Shown here one piece after another: positions 10,553 through 22,339 of a stretch of 37,500 bases of DNA; the stretch's first letter is position 1, and each line of letters opens with the position of its first letter. The notes beneath the pieces were generated by a model, which did not search any database, was not told where the DNA came from, and saw only the letters and a program-made list of their open reading frames with translations. The position numbers and the translations under genes were made by a program. This DNA comes from Glandiceps talaboti (Eukaryota > Hemichordata > Enteropneusta > Spengelidae). The stretch covers positions 10,278,732-10,316,231 of the forward strand of contig NC_135561.1 in NCBI RefSeq assembly GCF_964340395.1, in the 5' to 3' direction.

Positions 10553-12610
10553 AGTTATACATTGATTGGGGGAACAGCAATACTTTTCTGAGGTAATAAC
10601 TGTACTACTTTCATGAGGCGAGGGTCAATAACTATACAACTACATGTATGTTTTTATAAGGAGATGACTACATTTTACTTTGATTGGGGAACAGTTACAC
10701 TATACTTTGACTGAGGAACATTTACACTTTTACTTTGAATGGGAACAGTTACACTTTGGGGAACAGATACACTTTACTTTGATTGGGGACCAGTTACACT
10801 TTACTTTGATTGGGGAACAGTTACACTTTACTTTGATTGGGGAACAGTTACACTTTACTTTGATTGGGGAACAGTTACACTTTACTTTGATTGAGGAACA
10901 GTTACACTTTACTTGGTTGAAGAACAGTTACACTTTACTTTGATTGAGGAACAGATACACTTTACTTTGATTGGGGACCAGTTACACTTTACTTTGATAG
11001 GGAAACATTTACACTTCGATTGGGAAACATTTACACTTTACTTTGATTAGGGAACAGATACACTTTCCTTGGCTAGGGGAACATTTACACTTCGATTGGG
11101 AAACAGTTAAAATTTACTTTGATTAAGGAACAGTTACACTTAGTTACTTTCATTGAGGAACAGTTACACTTTACTTTGATTGAGGAACAGTTACACTTTA
11201 CTTTGATTGAAGAACAGTTACACTTTACTTTCATTGAGGAACAGTTACACTTTACTTTGATTGATGAACAGTTACACTTTACTTTGTTTGAGAAACAGTT
11301 ACACTTTGAATGGGAACAGTTACACTTTACTTTGAATGGGAACAGTTGTACCTTACTTTGATTTGGGAACAGTTATACTTTTACTGTGAATGGGAACAGT
11401 TACATTATACTTTAAGGATCAGTTATTCTTTTACTTTGATAGGGAAAGAGTTACACTTTATTTTGATTGGGGAACAGTTACACATTACTTTGGTGAAGGA
11501 ACAGTTGCACTTTGATTCGGAAACAGTTACACTTTACTTTGATAGGGGCACAGGTATACTTTTACTGTGAATGGGAACAGTAACATTATACTTTGATTAA
11601 GGAACAGTTATACTTTTACTTTGATTGGGAAACAGTTACTCTTTACTTTAGTTTTGGAACATTTACACTTTCTTTGAGGAACATTTACACTTTGCTTTGA
11701 TTGAGGAAGAGTTACACTTTTAATTTGAATGGGAACAGTTACACTTTGGGGAACACTTGCACTTTACTTTGATAGAGAAACATTTACTCTTTACTTTGGG
11801 ATAGGAACAGATACACTTTACTTTGTGGAACATTTACACTTTACTTTGATTGAGGAACAGTTACACTTTTACTTTGATTAGGGAACAGTTACACTTTACT
11901 TTGATTGGGGAACAGTTACACTTTACTTTAAGGAACAGTTACACTTTACTTTGATTGAGGAACCGTTAAACTTTACTTTGATTAAGGAACAGTTACACTT
12001 TACTTAGATTGAGGAACAGTTACACTCTATTTTGGTTAAGGAACAGTTACACTTTACTTTGATTGAGAAACAGTTACACTTCTACTTTGAATGGGAACAG
12101 TTGCACTTTACTTTGAATGGGAACAGTTATACCTTAATTTGATTGTGGAACATTTACAATTTACTTTGATTAAGGAACAGTTATACTTTAATTAAGGAAC
12201 TGTTACAATTTACTTTGGTTGGGGAATAGATACACTTTACTTTGATTAATGAACAGTTACACTTTACTTTGATTGGGAAACAGCTACACTTTACTTTCAT
12301 TGGGAATAGATACACTTTACTTTGATTGGGAATAGATACACTTTACTTTGAATGGGAACAGTTACACTTTACTTTCATTGGGAACAGTTACACTTTACTT
12401 TCATTGGGAATAGATACACTTTACTTTCATTGGGAATAGATACACTTTACTGTGAATGGGAACAGTTACACTTTACTTTGATTGGGGAACATTTACAATT
12501 TACTTTGATTTAGGAACAGTTATCCCTTTACGATGATTGGGAATAGTTGCACTTTACTTTGATTGGGGAACAGTTGCACTTTACTTTGAGGAACATTTAC
12601 ATTTCACTTT
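10553..12610. repeat. 27-bp minisatellite array (~2 kb)
   Basis: Head-to-tail units of about 27 bp around GGAACAGTTACACTTTACTT plus TGATTG. The edges are degenerate and the core (10780-10920, 11900-12000) is quite regular. A period of nine codons keeps one frame open for up to about 87 codons (EQLHFTLIG repeated), but stops and frame changes across the array argue against a protein. Single units vary between 20 and 30 bp. Confidence 0.9.
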
Positions 12611-13560
12611 TGAAAATGTTTCAACTGTTATATTTTTTGAAAGGTGATACATTTTTATAGATTTCAATAAAGCATTATTATACTATTGTCCACAGTTTCC
12701 ATTCGTATTTATTCCCACTAGACAGAGCAAGGAGAGGACTATAGGAATGACTATCTGTTATCAGTCCTATTCCTGATATGCATAATTCATTTTCAATCAG
12801 TCGTGGAATACATTATGTGTACTGTCGGTGACATATACATGTCACTTTATTTCAATAATTTAAATGCATTACTCCCTAGGGTCATGTATGTGCATCCTTC
12901 CATGCCCACCTCTATCAAAATACACACAAGCCAATGTCAGCAAAACATGGTAAATATCTAATACCATAGCGATCCTGTGTATATGAACATCACTTCATTT
13001 CTTGATTCTTCCAAAAACATCCAAATGGCGACTTTCTGTCACAAAAATTAACATTTTGCCTAGTAGCATCAGAACCTTAGTACATATAAATACTATATAT
13101 TAGTTTCTACACCCATATTATAAACTGGCAAATGACACTGACCTTGACCTTCAAGGTAATTTGGCCATAAATTAAAATTTACATTTTGCCAAGTAATTTC
13201 GAAAACGTGGTTGATAGACTCTACATCCCTGTTATCAATGGAGAGCTTTCTAATGACACTTTGACCTATTCCGTCATTTTCAAAGTCAAATAGGCAAGGC
13301 ATTTATCTGTACTCCAGCCCTCTACACGTCATTGGATAAAAGCAGTCACATGAACCTACAGTGAATCACTATTGGCTAAAGATATGGGATTATGCAAATC
13401 CACTATTAAATTAATTGGTATCATAATAATAAGCTACTGGCCAAGTGTAAAGGGATTTATGTTTGCACACCTGTATCCATTTACTAAACAATAGACTAAT
13501 GTAATTGTAACCTACACTCCATTTACTATGTTGTCTTTGAGTAAAGTCCCTCACTTTTCA
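12611..13560. other. Unassigned; includes a cluster of TGACCT half-sites
   Basis: No gene seen. TGACCTTGACCTTCAAGG lies at 13139-13156; another TGACCT is at 13262. Such clusters occur in dispersed invertebrate repeats, so a regulatory role is not assumed. Confidence 0.4.
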
Positions 13561-13564
13561 CGGC

Positions 13565-13886
13565 TTCACCGCTCGGCTTACAACGCTTAGGGACTATAGT
13601 CACGAGTCTGGGAGCGAGACTACCTGTCATAGAATAAGGTTAGATTTTTGTATCATCAAAGTCGAACGTCAGTTAATGAAACGGAAACATTGCAGTTGAA
13701 ACCAAGGGGTGTAATCCTGTTATTGAAAGGAATTTATAAGTTGCCAGATACAAATATTGAACTGAGAATCTCTTTCTCGAGTCTTTGCCGCTCGGCTTAT
13801 AAAGCTTTTGGCCCTCATTTCTCGCGGCGATGCCGCTCGGCTTACAAAGCTTAGAGATGATAGTCACGAGTCTGGCAGCAAGATTA
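13565..13886. repeat. Direct repeats of a CCGCTCGGCTTA motif
   Basis: CCGCTCGGCTTAYAAMGCTT occurs at about 13569, 13788 and 13831. The first and third are each followed by TAGTCACGAGTCTGG. The repeated block is about 50 bp at a spacing of about 260 bp. Confidence 0.65.
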
Positions 13887-13904
13887 GATGACAGTGTGCC
13901 ACCA

Positions 13905-14030
13905 TGTTTTATTTAGAAATAGGGGATCTGCCCTTTTTGGTATTGCAGGGGGGTCAGTGACTTTTTGTCTACACGATAGAAAAATCCACCCCCATGCCGG
14001 AGAAACTGACCAGTCCCTAAATCATGTGTA
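13905..14030. repeat. Dispersed repeat, copy 1
   Basis: Shares GTGACTTTTTGT, then AATCCACC and GGAGAAACTGACC in the same order with 36730-36832. Confidence 0.6.
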
Positions 14031-15480
14031 CATGTCTCTGGTCTACATTCCAAACTCATACACTGTACGAAATGTTAACATTCTAAGGCTATTCAAACTA
14101 TGACAAAACTGTATGTTTGATGATACTGCAGTGAATTTACACAGCCTTTACTGATTAATGGTGAATTACATTAACCCCCTCCCCATTGACAGATCCATGA
14201 GGGATACCGAGTAGAGATGGACTGGGTCATAGATTTGGAACTCCAAAGATCAATGGCTGGTGTGTGTCGTGTTGACGATGGCAAGAGCACGCACAAAAAT
14301 TGTAAACTAACTTTACACGTTTTCAGTTGTTAAAAATTCCCTGGTGGGACTGTCGGTGTAGGTGATGGTCAGAACTGAGTCTGTGTTTGTGTTTGTAACT
14401 CACAAAGTGTGAAAAGTATTAAAAAAACTTTGTATATGTTGTATTACATTGTTTAGGCATAAAAAAAAAATATGTGGTTCCGATTACATTCAATTTTAAC
14501 AGGTAGATTTTTTATTTTATTTTACTATTTTTTCTTCACGTGTCTAGTTCAGGTTTTTCTTTCAATTAGTTTTAAAAGGATTATAATGTTTCGATCAGAC
14601 AAACACAATATATTCACAGAAAATTGTTAAACGGCTAATATTTAGACTTTTGTACATATTAATCAGTCGTCGATATTATCCATAATCAGTACAGAAACAG
14701 GTTGAAATCTTGATAGCCGTTGAGGGCGCTGATTTCGGGGGGGGGGGCGAACCAAAATAGATTTTTACATTCATCGGTAACATTTTGAGGTAACAAAAAT
14801 TGAGAATTTTTCAATTTCCCTTACTTTGGTTGCCATGGCCACCACCGTTTCCAATCAAAATCTCCTGGATTTTGTATTTGTCATATAGGCAATCTTTCCA
14901 CAAATTGTAAATCCATCGGCAGCTTTCTGTGACTTACTAACAAAATACCTAAGTTCACTGAACGGCACTGACAGCTAAAGTGGCATGCATCGCAGGGTTT
15001 ATTCCAGTTTGCCTCATTCCCAGATTGAGATCCTAGTCTGGGATTGTAGTGCGCGTGTTACGGTCCCTGTCAGGATCTAGACTAGATGTAGATGGCTGTC
15101 AGTCGTCAGATGAAAATGACTTACAATCGTTGCATTGCTGAAAGGGTTGTTTTGTATGTTCCGATATCCACTGCATATACGTAATTGTACTCGAATAACC
15201 CTGTACTGTGCGCCCTCATCGACTACATATGTCTAACCACGTTCAATGCGCTGTGTTATCGGGGAATCGCGATGAGTGTGATCATGACTGTTGTGCGGTT
15301 GCGGGCTGCTGCAGGCCACGCACTGCGGGTCGCTTTGTGCAGGTTGCGGGGCAGCTGCGGGTCACTGTGAGGACAGGAAGTGGTTCCTGTTGTTTTGAAA
15401 ACATCGACTGAAAGTTTTATGGCGGAAATCTATCTTATACAATCAAATTAGTCTGGCTAGTCTATCATTGTCACAACACA
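14031..15480. other. Unassigned; G tract and a GC-rich patch
   Basis: No gene seen. There is a G run at 14737-14747. A GC-rich patch with TTGCGGG-type repeats (15285-15370) makes two overlapping forward frames of about 60 codons, with no recognisable features. Confidence 0.4.
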
Positions 15481-15588
15481 GTTCCCTGTACAGGGTAGAG
15501 TTGACTTCTCAGACAGAGCTCAGAGGGCGCAGAGGCCTCAGACAGAGCTCAGAGGCCTCTGTCACAGAGGTCGCCACAGAGCTCGTCC
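15481..15588. repeat. GC-rich CAGAG-type repeat, third unit
   Basis: Same sequence as the units at 331-590 (GTAGAGTTGACTTCTCAGAC, CAGAGGCCTCTG, CACAGAGGTCGCC), in the same orientation and 15 kb away. It is a dispersed repeat. Confidence 0.7.
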
Positions 15589-15965
15589 CTGGATGGGTTC
15601 GTACCCATGCTTGTTAGAGAAGTTTCAAATAAATGTGCCCCTTTTCCCGGAATATTTCAATGAAAAACATCCCCCCTTTTTAGTGAATCTATGAAAGAAA
15701 CACTGCAAAAAACACCCCCTTATTTCCGAAATCCGGGAGGTTTTACCTTCAAGGATACCTACTTAAATTCATACACTGCAGGTACACTGCTTGCTCACAG
15801 GCCACAGTCACTTGTGAACTAATATTTCATTCCAGGATGGTGATATTCTAGTCTAGGATGATCATAATACAAAATAATGACGTTATTATGCTTATAGGTA
15901 TTTACGGTATTAATTAGTCACCGATGACTATTCGAAACAGTCATCGGTAACAGCAGTTGTTTAAT
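15589..15965. other. No gene seen
   Basis: Unassigned sequence. A short hairpin ATGGGTTCGTACCCAT lies at about 15594. Confidence 0.35.
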
Positions 15966-16280
15966 ATCGTATATATCCAATCCTCCCATTAGTAACATCT
16001 CTGATTCAATTTGGTGTTTTGGTCTTATTACTACAGTGTTGTAGTCATAACAAGTCACTGTCTTTAACTGGTATACCAATCTTTGGATTGAAATCTAAAC
16101 TCAATTTTGAATCGTAAATATACTTCCAATATCCTGTAGTGTAGTGCAGTGTAGTGTAGTGTAGTGTAGTGTAGAGTAGTGCGTGTAGTGTAGAGTAGTG
16201 CGTGTAGTGTAGTGTTACAGTAGTGTAGTGTAGTGTAGTGTAGTGTAGTGTAGTGTAGTGTAGTGTAGTGTAGTGATTTA
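15966..16280. repeat. TGTAG microsatellite with diverged left flank (copy 1)
   Basis: A (TGTAG)n tract at 16134-16274. The 170 bp to its left resemble the left flank of the tract at 18532-18604: AACATCT, TGGTGTT, CCTACAG/CTACAG, TATAC and AAACT-AATTTT in the same order. Confidence 0.6.
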
Positions 16281-16359
16281 TTTTCAACTGATTTACTTAA
16301 GAACATGGTTTCAGCACAATTATTGAAATGTCAGTAACATCTTGCTTTATATTTTAACC

Positions 16360-16570
16360 CCCACCACACCCAGAGGGGTGCAATTACAATAAGCTCTGTC
16401 TGTCAGTGCGGCCATCCATCCGTAGTCCGTTTTTCCATCCGTTCATCATTTCTCAGACTTGCAATGTCAATTTCTTTCAAACTAAACCTGACACAGGTGA
16501 CATATCATATGGGACATTTGAAAGTTAATTTCTTTGTTGGTATATGCAAATTTGCGGTCATATTTGTTGT
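16360..16570. repeat. CTGTCTGT/ATCCATCCG-headed dispersed repeat
   Basis: A CTGTCTGTC and CCATCCATCCG head followed by AAACTAAACCTGACACAGGTG-like text. Similar layout at 21310-21480 and 22950-23060, so probably one repeat family. Confidence 0.45.
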
Positions 16571-17496
16571 TAAAAATCAATATTTACAGCATAATTCAAA
16601 ACTGTAATACACAGACACTCCATTCAAGTGTCTACCCCATATTATCAGATGCAAGCTATCTTTGGAGACACATGGCCAATAGTGAATAATCATGATTTAC
16701 CACATAGCTCAAAAATGTTAATACATAGAGTGCATTCAAGTGTCTACCCCCTCACTGCCAGGTTTCAACTTTCTTTTCAGATATTGACCTTTGGCCTTGA
16801 CTCTGATTTTCAGGTTCAATAATCGAAATTCAGGTATTTCCCGCATTGTCAGACACTGTAGAATTCATTTGTTGCCACCAATTTCTTATAAATCATTCAT
16901 GTAGAGTCTCGCAGCTCTCACAGCTTTATGGTATTTATTGAAATACAATGTAATACCCCGGGAAACAATATACATGATGCTTCTCCGATTCCAGATTAAC
17001 ATTAAAAAGAAGAAAATACTCAAGTATTCAAGTATTCAATTACACATATAGATTATATAGATCAAATGTATGTATTGGGCGAGGGAATTTGTAGAAATGA
17101 GTAATTAACTGAGGGATTAATTGCAACTTGGTGATTAGTTTCAGGAAACCCATTTTCAACACATATTAACAACCCCAATAACAACCCCACATCCCAAACG
17201 CAAGCCAATTGAAATGAGCAGCCCCCCCCCCCCTTATTTTAAATTGATATCATTATTACTAAGGGGCGAGATCAATAGTTCAATGTAGGATAAAAAGCTA
17301 AATTCTTTTACTTCGGAGTTGGGTGGTAACCGGCCCCCCTTAGTTCTTATCCTACAAAACTATTTTACTTTTAATGGCTCTGTTTTGTACCCCTAATTAC
17401 AAATATTTCTAAAGAAATGTCATCAAATTGAGAAATGGAAGGACTTTCGCTCTAACAGTACATGCATGGCACTAAAATACAGTAAAGCGTTATTAA
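16571..17496. other. No gene; poly-C tract
   Basis: Unassigned AT-rich sequence with direct copies of CATTCAAGTGTCTACCCC at about 16621 and 16733. A C run lies at 17221-17233. Confidence 0.4.
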
Positions 17497-17827
17497 AAGC
17501 CTTATCACGGAGTGAAATTACTACGCAATATGCAAATTATCTCATGAATATTAATGATGATAGGTATATAACCAGGTGAAGGGAAGAGGTCGGTGTCATC
17601 CCTTGTTCACGACACTGAAGTACGAATGAGGAGAGTAAGCAGACTCCAAAATATATAATGGGTGATGAGGGAAGGCAGAGCAGGTAACACAAACCAGGAA
17701 ATAAGATCCGAAGCCCCACCCACCCACCCATAAATGGAAAATCATTCCGCTTGGGATTACCAACATTCACATCTCGTATCCACTCCTTAATACAATAGGT
17801 AATAACCTTGAGCGGAGTGATAAGACT
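17497..17827. mobile_element. Possible TTAA-type MITE
   Basis: Ends AAGCCTTATCAC and GTGATAAGACT are imperfect inverted copies of about 11 bp. TTAA lies on both sides (17493-17496, 17828-17831). The short, imperfect repeats make this tentative. Confidence 0.3.
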
Positions 17828-17831
17828 TTAA

Positions 17832-18239
17832 ATATTATATCAATAAAAGAACTATTTTTTCTCACTACATACTGGCTTTGTTATAGTCATAGCATTGTAT
17901 ACTGATTTGAAATTTATTATGCTTTCTGAAACAATTTTCAATTGGCCAACTTAGTTAGAAGGGGGAGGGTCTGAGGCCTAAGTAGAAGAATGTAGTTTGT
18001 TGTCCTTCATTGAACTATTGACCCTAGGATTCAATTTGTATAAAATGTAATTTTTCATATATAAGTACTTACATAGTACATGTAGCTAGTAACAGATGTC
18101 CACTCATACTTGAGAGTTTGCATACGAAATAAAGCCACAGTACGTCAGATACGTCTAATCGAGAGACACATACGTTGATGGTATACTGGTACATGTGGAA
18201 TATTTATCTAACACAATGACTGGAATCATTCACACAGGT
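17832..18239. other. No gene seen
   Basis: AT-rich, unassigned. Confidence 0.35.
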
Positions 18240-18604
18240 AATATTTCATATGTCATTTCAAATCTTTTCATTAACATCTTCTCTGTTTGAATCTGGTGTT
18301 GTAGTTATATTCCTACAGTCAGGTAGTCATGTAGCGACTTTTACAATAGTATACAAAGGTTTCAGATACAAACTGAATTTTAAATAATTTGTGAATTTGA
18401 TGTTTCCCAAACCGTTTATTCTTGTCTTCTAGCTGCTATAATAGCTTACTATCACTTACTATCACAATAATTGTTCACTGTACATTTAGTTGTTGGACTA
18501 ATTAATGTCCTCTCACTATTCTATGCCTTGTGCAGTGCAGTGCAGTGCAGTGCAGTGTAGTGTAGTGTAGTGTAGTGTAGTGTAGTGTAGTGTAGTGTAG
18601 TGTA
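18240..18604. repeat. TGCAG/TGTAG microsatellite with diverged left flank (copy 2)
   Basis: A (TGCAG)n then (TGTAG)n tract at 18532-18604. Its left flank is a diverged copy of 15966-16130. The pair brackets about 2 kb upstream of the SGNH gene. Confidence 0.6.
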
Positions 18605-18930
18605 GAAGCAAGTGCAGATACATTGAAAACACCCGTACACAAAACAAAGTAAGTCCTTTATTGTACAAAGTCATACGTTTCATCTCTGTCATGAACGAAT
18701 AAGATATTTGTAAAGAATCATCGCCGTAATTTAGTATTATTTGTGACAGCGGTAATGTTTAAGGGTTTGATGAATATATCAGAATGAACCTTGCGTAAAG
18801 CTTCACATTCAATTTACATATTTAAGAGCATAAATTTGCTTATTCATTTTTTAAAATTATGATACACAATGAACTAAAATTGAAAAAGTCAAGACTGATT
18901 TTATCATTGCCTGTTATATATCATACGTTT
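18605..18930. other. 5' flank of the SGNH gene
   Basis: AT-rich sequence with no frame or repeat recognised, between the TGTAG tract and the TATA-like box. Confidence 0.4.
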
Positions 18931-18938
18931 TATAAATA
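18931..18938 (+). promoter_or_regulatory. TATA-like box upstream of the SGNH gene
   Basis: TATAAATA lies about 100 nt before the ATG at 19039. Initiation about 30 nt downstream would leave a 5' UTR of roughly 75 nt. The motif is seen; promoter use is inferred. Confidence 0.35.
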
Positions 18939-19038
18939 AAAGCCTCTAATTCCATACTTGTTCCCTTACAAGCTTATTAATCTAGTTTAAATTTGTCAAT
19001 ATTTCAAAGATTTTGCAAGAAAGAAGATTATTTCTGTT

Positions 19039-20541
19039 ATGATAAGCTGTGGTTTCTTTATCTTACTGGGTGTATACATATTATCCTCACATCGGTTGTA
19101 CTTCGTCCAGCAACCTGCGATTATGTCATGGCAATCGCCGCACACGACCGATACCAATCCGTCAAATATGACCAGTGGGAACACTGCATTCAATGATGAC
19201 GTAAATCGAAAATGTAAAGTTGATGAATGGGTGTCACAAGTGATCGCTAACATCAACCTCGAGGAGAGTACAATGAGATTCCAACGAAACGAACTCAATG
19301 TGAATGATGCCATGCTGTTGAGAGCTTTGACGTATAATTCTTCAATGACCCGATTAAAATACATATTGAAGGAAGTACTCATTACAGGCCGAAACCTAAC
19401 AATTGGTGTGATCGGAGGTTCTATTTCTGCTGGGGGTGGCATGTCCCATTGGAATCGAAGTTACATTTACAGTGTAGCAGAGACCCTCACACAAATGCTA
19501 AGTATCCAAGTGGAGGTTTATAATGGTGCAGTTGGGGCGTTAAACAGTCGTGACTGTTTATTGTGTTTAGAGGCTTTGATAAAAGTCAGCGATATTGATA
19601 TACTTTTCTGGGAGTTTGCTTACAATGACTTAAGCGCATACTTTGCTCCCTTTGCTCAAGAAAGCCTAACAAGATATATATTGAAACATTACCCAGTACA
19701 GCTGATTTATTTGAATTTCATACATGGAAGAATGATTTTAAAACAATCATGCGATTTAAAAGAGGAATCTAGAAGTGACCCATTAAGTAGGTACTATCAC
19801 GTTCCATCAATCAGTTTAGCTCGTGCGATGTGTCCATTAATTAAAGCAGAGAAGGCAGATGATTTATGGACACATTCAGACAAGAAAAAACACCCAAGTG
19901 AAAAAACACACCGAATTGCTGCACTTTTTATCCTACACTTATTGACAAAAACTTTACTCGATACTGGAAGCAGGCTCTTACAAGAACTTTCAGAACCCAC
20001 ATTCCTTGATACTCAACAGTATCATGGTAATGTCGACTTTGAAGGAAATCTACGTCGTCCATTATTTGAACAGACTGTAGACTTCGATAATGTGCAGTGC
20101 TGGACAACTTTGATGTCAGGTTATAGTAGTCAACATGGTAACCCAAAACGTGTTCTTCAGCCAATGAAAAATAATGGTTGGGATTACTATCATCAAACTT
20201 TGGCAGGGAATGTCAGGGCTGACACTAAAGCAGCATGGCAAACTAACAAAGGCGACAGAAATATAACTTTTGTTATAGACATTGTTCCGTATAAGAAAGC
20301 AAAATTTTCAGTGTCACTGCTTGGTAGGCGAAGCTCAAATAAAATTATGGTTACAATGGACGAATACGATCCAATATTGGTATCAACTACGACCGCAGGA
20401 TTTCCAAATCCAATACTGGGCTTACAAATTCTAAATAAAACACTTAAGGCTGGACTACATACAATAACATTGACAAGTATTAAATCTAAGCCATTCAATC
20501 TAAATGCCATCGTAGCTTACACCTTAGATACATGTCTATAA
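19039..20541 (+). CDS. Intronless SGNH/GDSL-like hydrolase, membrane-anchored or secreted
   Basis: One uninterrupted frame of 500 codons. Residues 5-17 are hydrophobic after a short N-terminus, so it probably enters the secretory pathway through a signal anchor or uncleaved signal. The SGNH-fold blocks can be followed in order: GGSIS at 126-130 (nucleophile Ser128), a Gly in YNGAVG at 162-166 (oxyanion block II), FWEFAYND at 190-197 (block III Asn196), and DKKKHP at 281-286 (block V Asp281/His285, with three residues between Asp and His where two are usual). Residues about 340-500 look beta-rich and form a separate C-terminal region. N-glycosylation sequons (N43, N100, N119, N139, N408, N466) fit a lumenal or extracellular enzyme. 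The likely activity is an esterase or acyl/acetyl hydrolase acting on glycans or lipids; the substrate cannot be told. The start at 19039 is chosen because it supplies the hydrophobic segment. Lack of introns suggests a retrocopy or a naturally intronless family member. No neighbour gives a functional clue. Confidence 0.85.
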   Translation: MISCGFFILLGVYILSSHRLYFVQQPAIMSWQSPHTTDTNPSNMTSGNTAFNDDVNRKCKVDEWVSQVIANINLEESTMRFQRNELNVNDAMLLRALTYNSSMTRLKYILKEVLITGRNLTIGVIGGSISAGGGMSHWNRSYIYSVAETLTQMLSIQVEVYNGAVGALNSRDCLLCLEALIKVSDIDILFWEFAYNDLSAYFAPFAQESLTRYILKHYPVQLIYLNFIHGRMILKQSCDLKEESRSDPLSRYYHVPSISLARAMCPLIKAEKADDLWTHSDKKKHPSEKTHRIAALFILHLLTKTLLDTGSRLLQELSEPTFLDTQQYHGNVDFEGNLRRPLFEQTVDFDNVQCWTTLMSGYSSQHGNPKRVLQPMKNNGWDYYHQTLAGNVRADTKAAWQTNKGDRNITFVIDIVPYKKAKFSVSLLGRRSSNKIMVTMDEYDPILVSTTTAGFPNPILGLQILNKTLKAGLHTITLTSIKSKPFNLNAIVAYTLDTCL

Positions 20542-20734
20542 ACTGTATTTACGTATTATAACTTGGACAAATTGATGGCAACAAAAGGTGCCGACACGAC
20601 AGTTAAGTGTCATCCGGGGGAAAAGGGTAATTTAAAAGCTAAACTTGTGTGGACATAGTTTTAAACACTCTACATGTCCAATTAAAGTACTTATATGGAG
20701 AATGAATGGGTATATTATTTTGAATTGTAATTAA

Positions 20735-20740
20735 AATAAA
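20735..20740 (+). terminator. AATAAA polyadenylation signal of the SGNH gene
   Basis: Canonical AATAAA about 195 nt after the stop codon at 20541, followed by T-rich and GT-containing sequence. This spacing suits a short 3' UTR. Confidence 0.5.
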
Positions 20741-21305
20741 ACAACTTTATTTACTGTGTTTTAAACAAATACTGTAGAACAATATAGAACAAGTCTGTGT
20801 TTGTCACTCATTTATTGTAAACAAGTTAAAACTTTGTTATTGTACACACAGAACGCGATATGTAAACAAACTTTGCATACGTTTTTAGTTAAATTGTTTG
20901 CAATTACTGAGTTGCACAGAATCTTTCAATTAGAAAGATGCGGAGAAACTGTTATTAATTTAAAATCCACAATAGACACACTTTCCTAGTCAATATGACC
21001 AATTAAATGGTTGAATTTAAGTAAGATATAATATGAGCAACCAATGATGATCTTGGACGTCGGGTTGTGTGCATAGAGAGAGAGAGTATGTTAGTAATGG
21101 GATGATGCATGTTGTAACTGATTTTATGTGGGTTTTGAAGGGTCGCAATAATTATTCTAGGGTGACATCTTGAATAGGTTTTGATGTTTGAGATTTAGAC
21201 ACATTAAAATCTTTAGAAATAGAATTGTACGTTTCCAATATATGGTTATAGGGTAACAACTGTGATAAAACGCGATTTTTAACTTGCGTAAGGAAGGGAT
21301 ATGTT
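20741..21305. other. 3' flank of the SGNH gene; no gene seen
   Basis: AT-rich; a forward frame of 62 codons at 20801 lacks any recognisable feature. A short GA run is at 21075-21087. Confidence 0.4.
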
Positions 21306-22150
21306 ATGGATGTTTATGTCTGTCTGTCTGTCTGTCAGTCTGTCTGTATGTCTGTTTTTCCATCTGTGAATCCCAAATACTGCTTCATACATCAATTCTA
21401 ATGAAACTTGCTACTCATCTTTCTTATGGTAATTGCATTAACTAAAATGATTGTGGTAAGCTTATAATTAATATTATTGTACAATTTGCATTATTAATGG
21501 TTTTTCAACTATTAGGCTATATCTTAATAAATCAAGCTTCAAATTTCAATATAATTTGACACATGATAATATGCCAGATATAGGTTGTTGATATAGCTCT
21601 AGTTGTAATCACACACATTCTAATACTTAAAAATATACAGTAGTTAGGCAATATCTTAATACAGGTATATATAAGCTATAATGTGATATATTTCACTTTT
21701 TATAAATTTTGACTTTGATACCCAGCAGACACAGAAAGATGTGGTGTATTATGGGAAATTTCATTATTTCATATAAAAATCAAATGCACTTTTCTTGCAA
21801 ACTGTTTATTGTGCATCATGCAAACCATTCAGTGTGCACACTATTCAAGTATTAGGCCGAGTATGATAACATATCAGCCATCATATTAAATATGTGACTT
21901 TAAATAAAGGTCATCTTTTATACCTTATCTTTTTGGATCGAAATTAATGAAAACTGCAAGGGACTTATTTTTCATCACAAAGCAAAACACTGCATTCGAT
22001 CGGCGGCTATGTAAATTACGAAGTTCCGCGTGTGACCTGTTGCGGGGTCAGGCTTGGTACACATACCAACTGTGTCGTGGTTCTCGATCAAAGTTATCTA
22101 TTGTAGCCTTGAGACGTACGTGTCATATGAAAAGTAGTTTCGAAATGTAG
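21306..22150. repeat. CTGTCTGT-headed dispersed repeat, then unassigned sequence
   Basis: A TGTC run at 21318-21352 leads into CTGTTTTTCCATCTGTGAATC, as at 16420. After about 21480 no repeat or gene is recognised. Confidence 0.4.
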
Positions 22151-22153
22151 GTT

Positions 22154-22167
22154 CATACATACATACA

Positions 22168-22198
<31 letters not shown>

Positions 22199-22308
22199 CC
22201 ATGCATGCATGTATGCATGCATGCATACATAAAAAAAAATACATACATGCATACATACATATCATACATGCATGCATGCATGCATACATACATACATACA
22301 TACATACA

Positions 22309-22337
<29 letters not shown>
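22154..22337. repeat. ATAC/ATGC microsatellite
   Basis: ATAC repeats mixed with ATGC units and an A run. It gives false frames on both strands. Confidence 0.95.

Positions 22338-22339
<2 letters not shown>

Noticed and set aside
10680-11570. Frames encoding EQLHFTLIG repeats
   Set aside because: They come from a 27-bp minisatellite whose period is a multiple of three. Stops and frame changes break them up and there is no start context or splice context.
13139-13156. Nuclear-receptor response element (TGACCT direct repeat)
   Set aside because: Such clusters occur in dispersed repeats and there is no gene nearby to regulate.
18996-19442. 148-codon minus-strand frame, and others at 19797-20510
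   Set aside because: Shadows of the SGNH gene on the opposite strand, with no features of their own.
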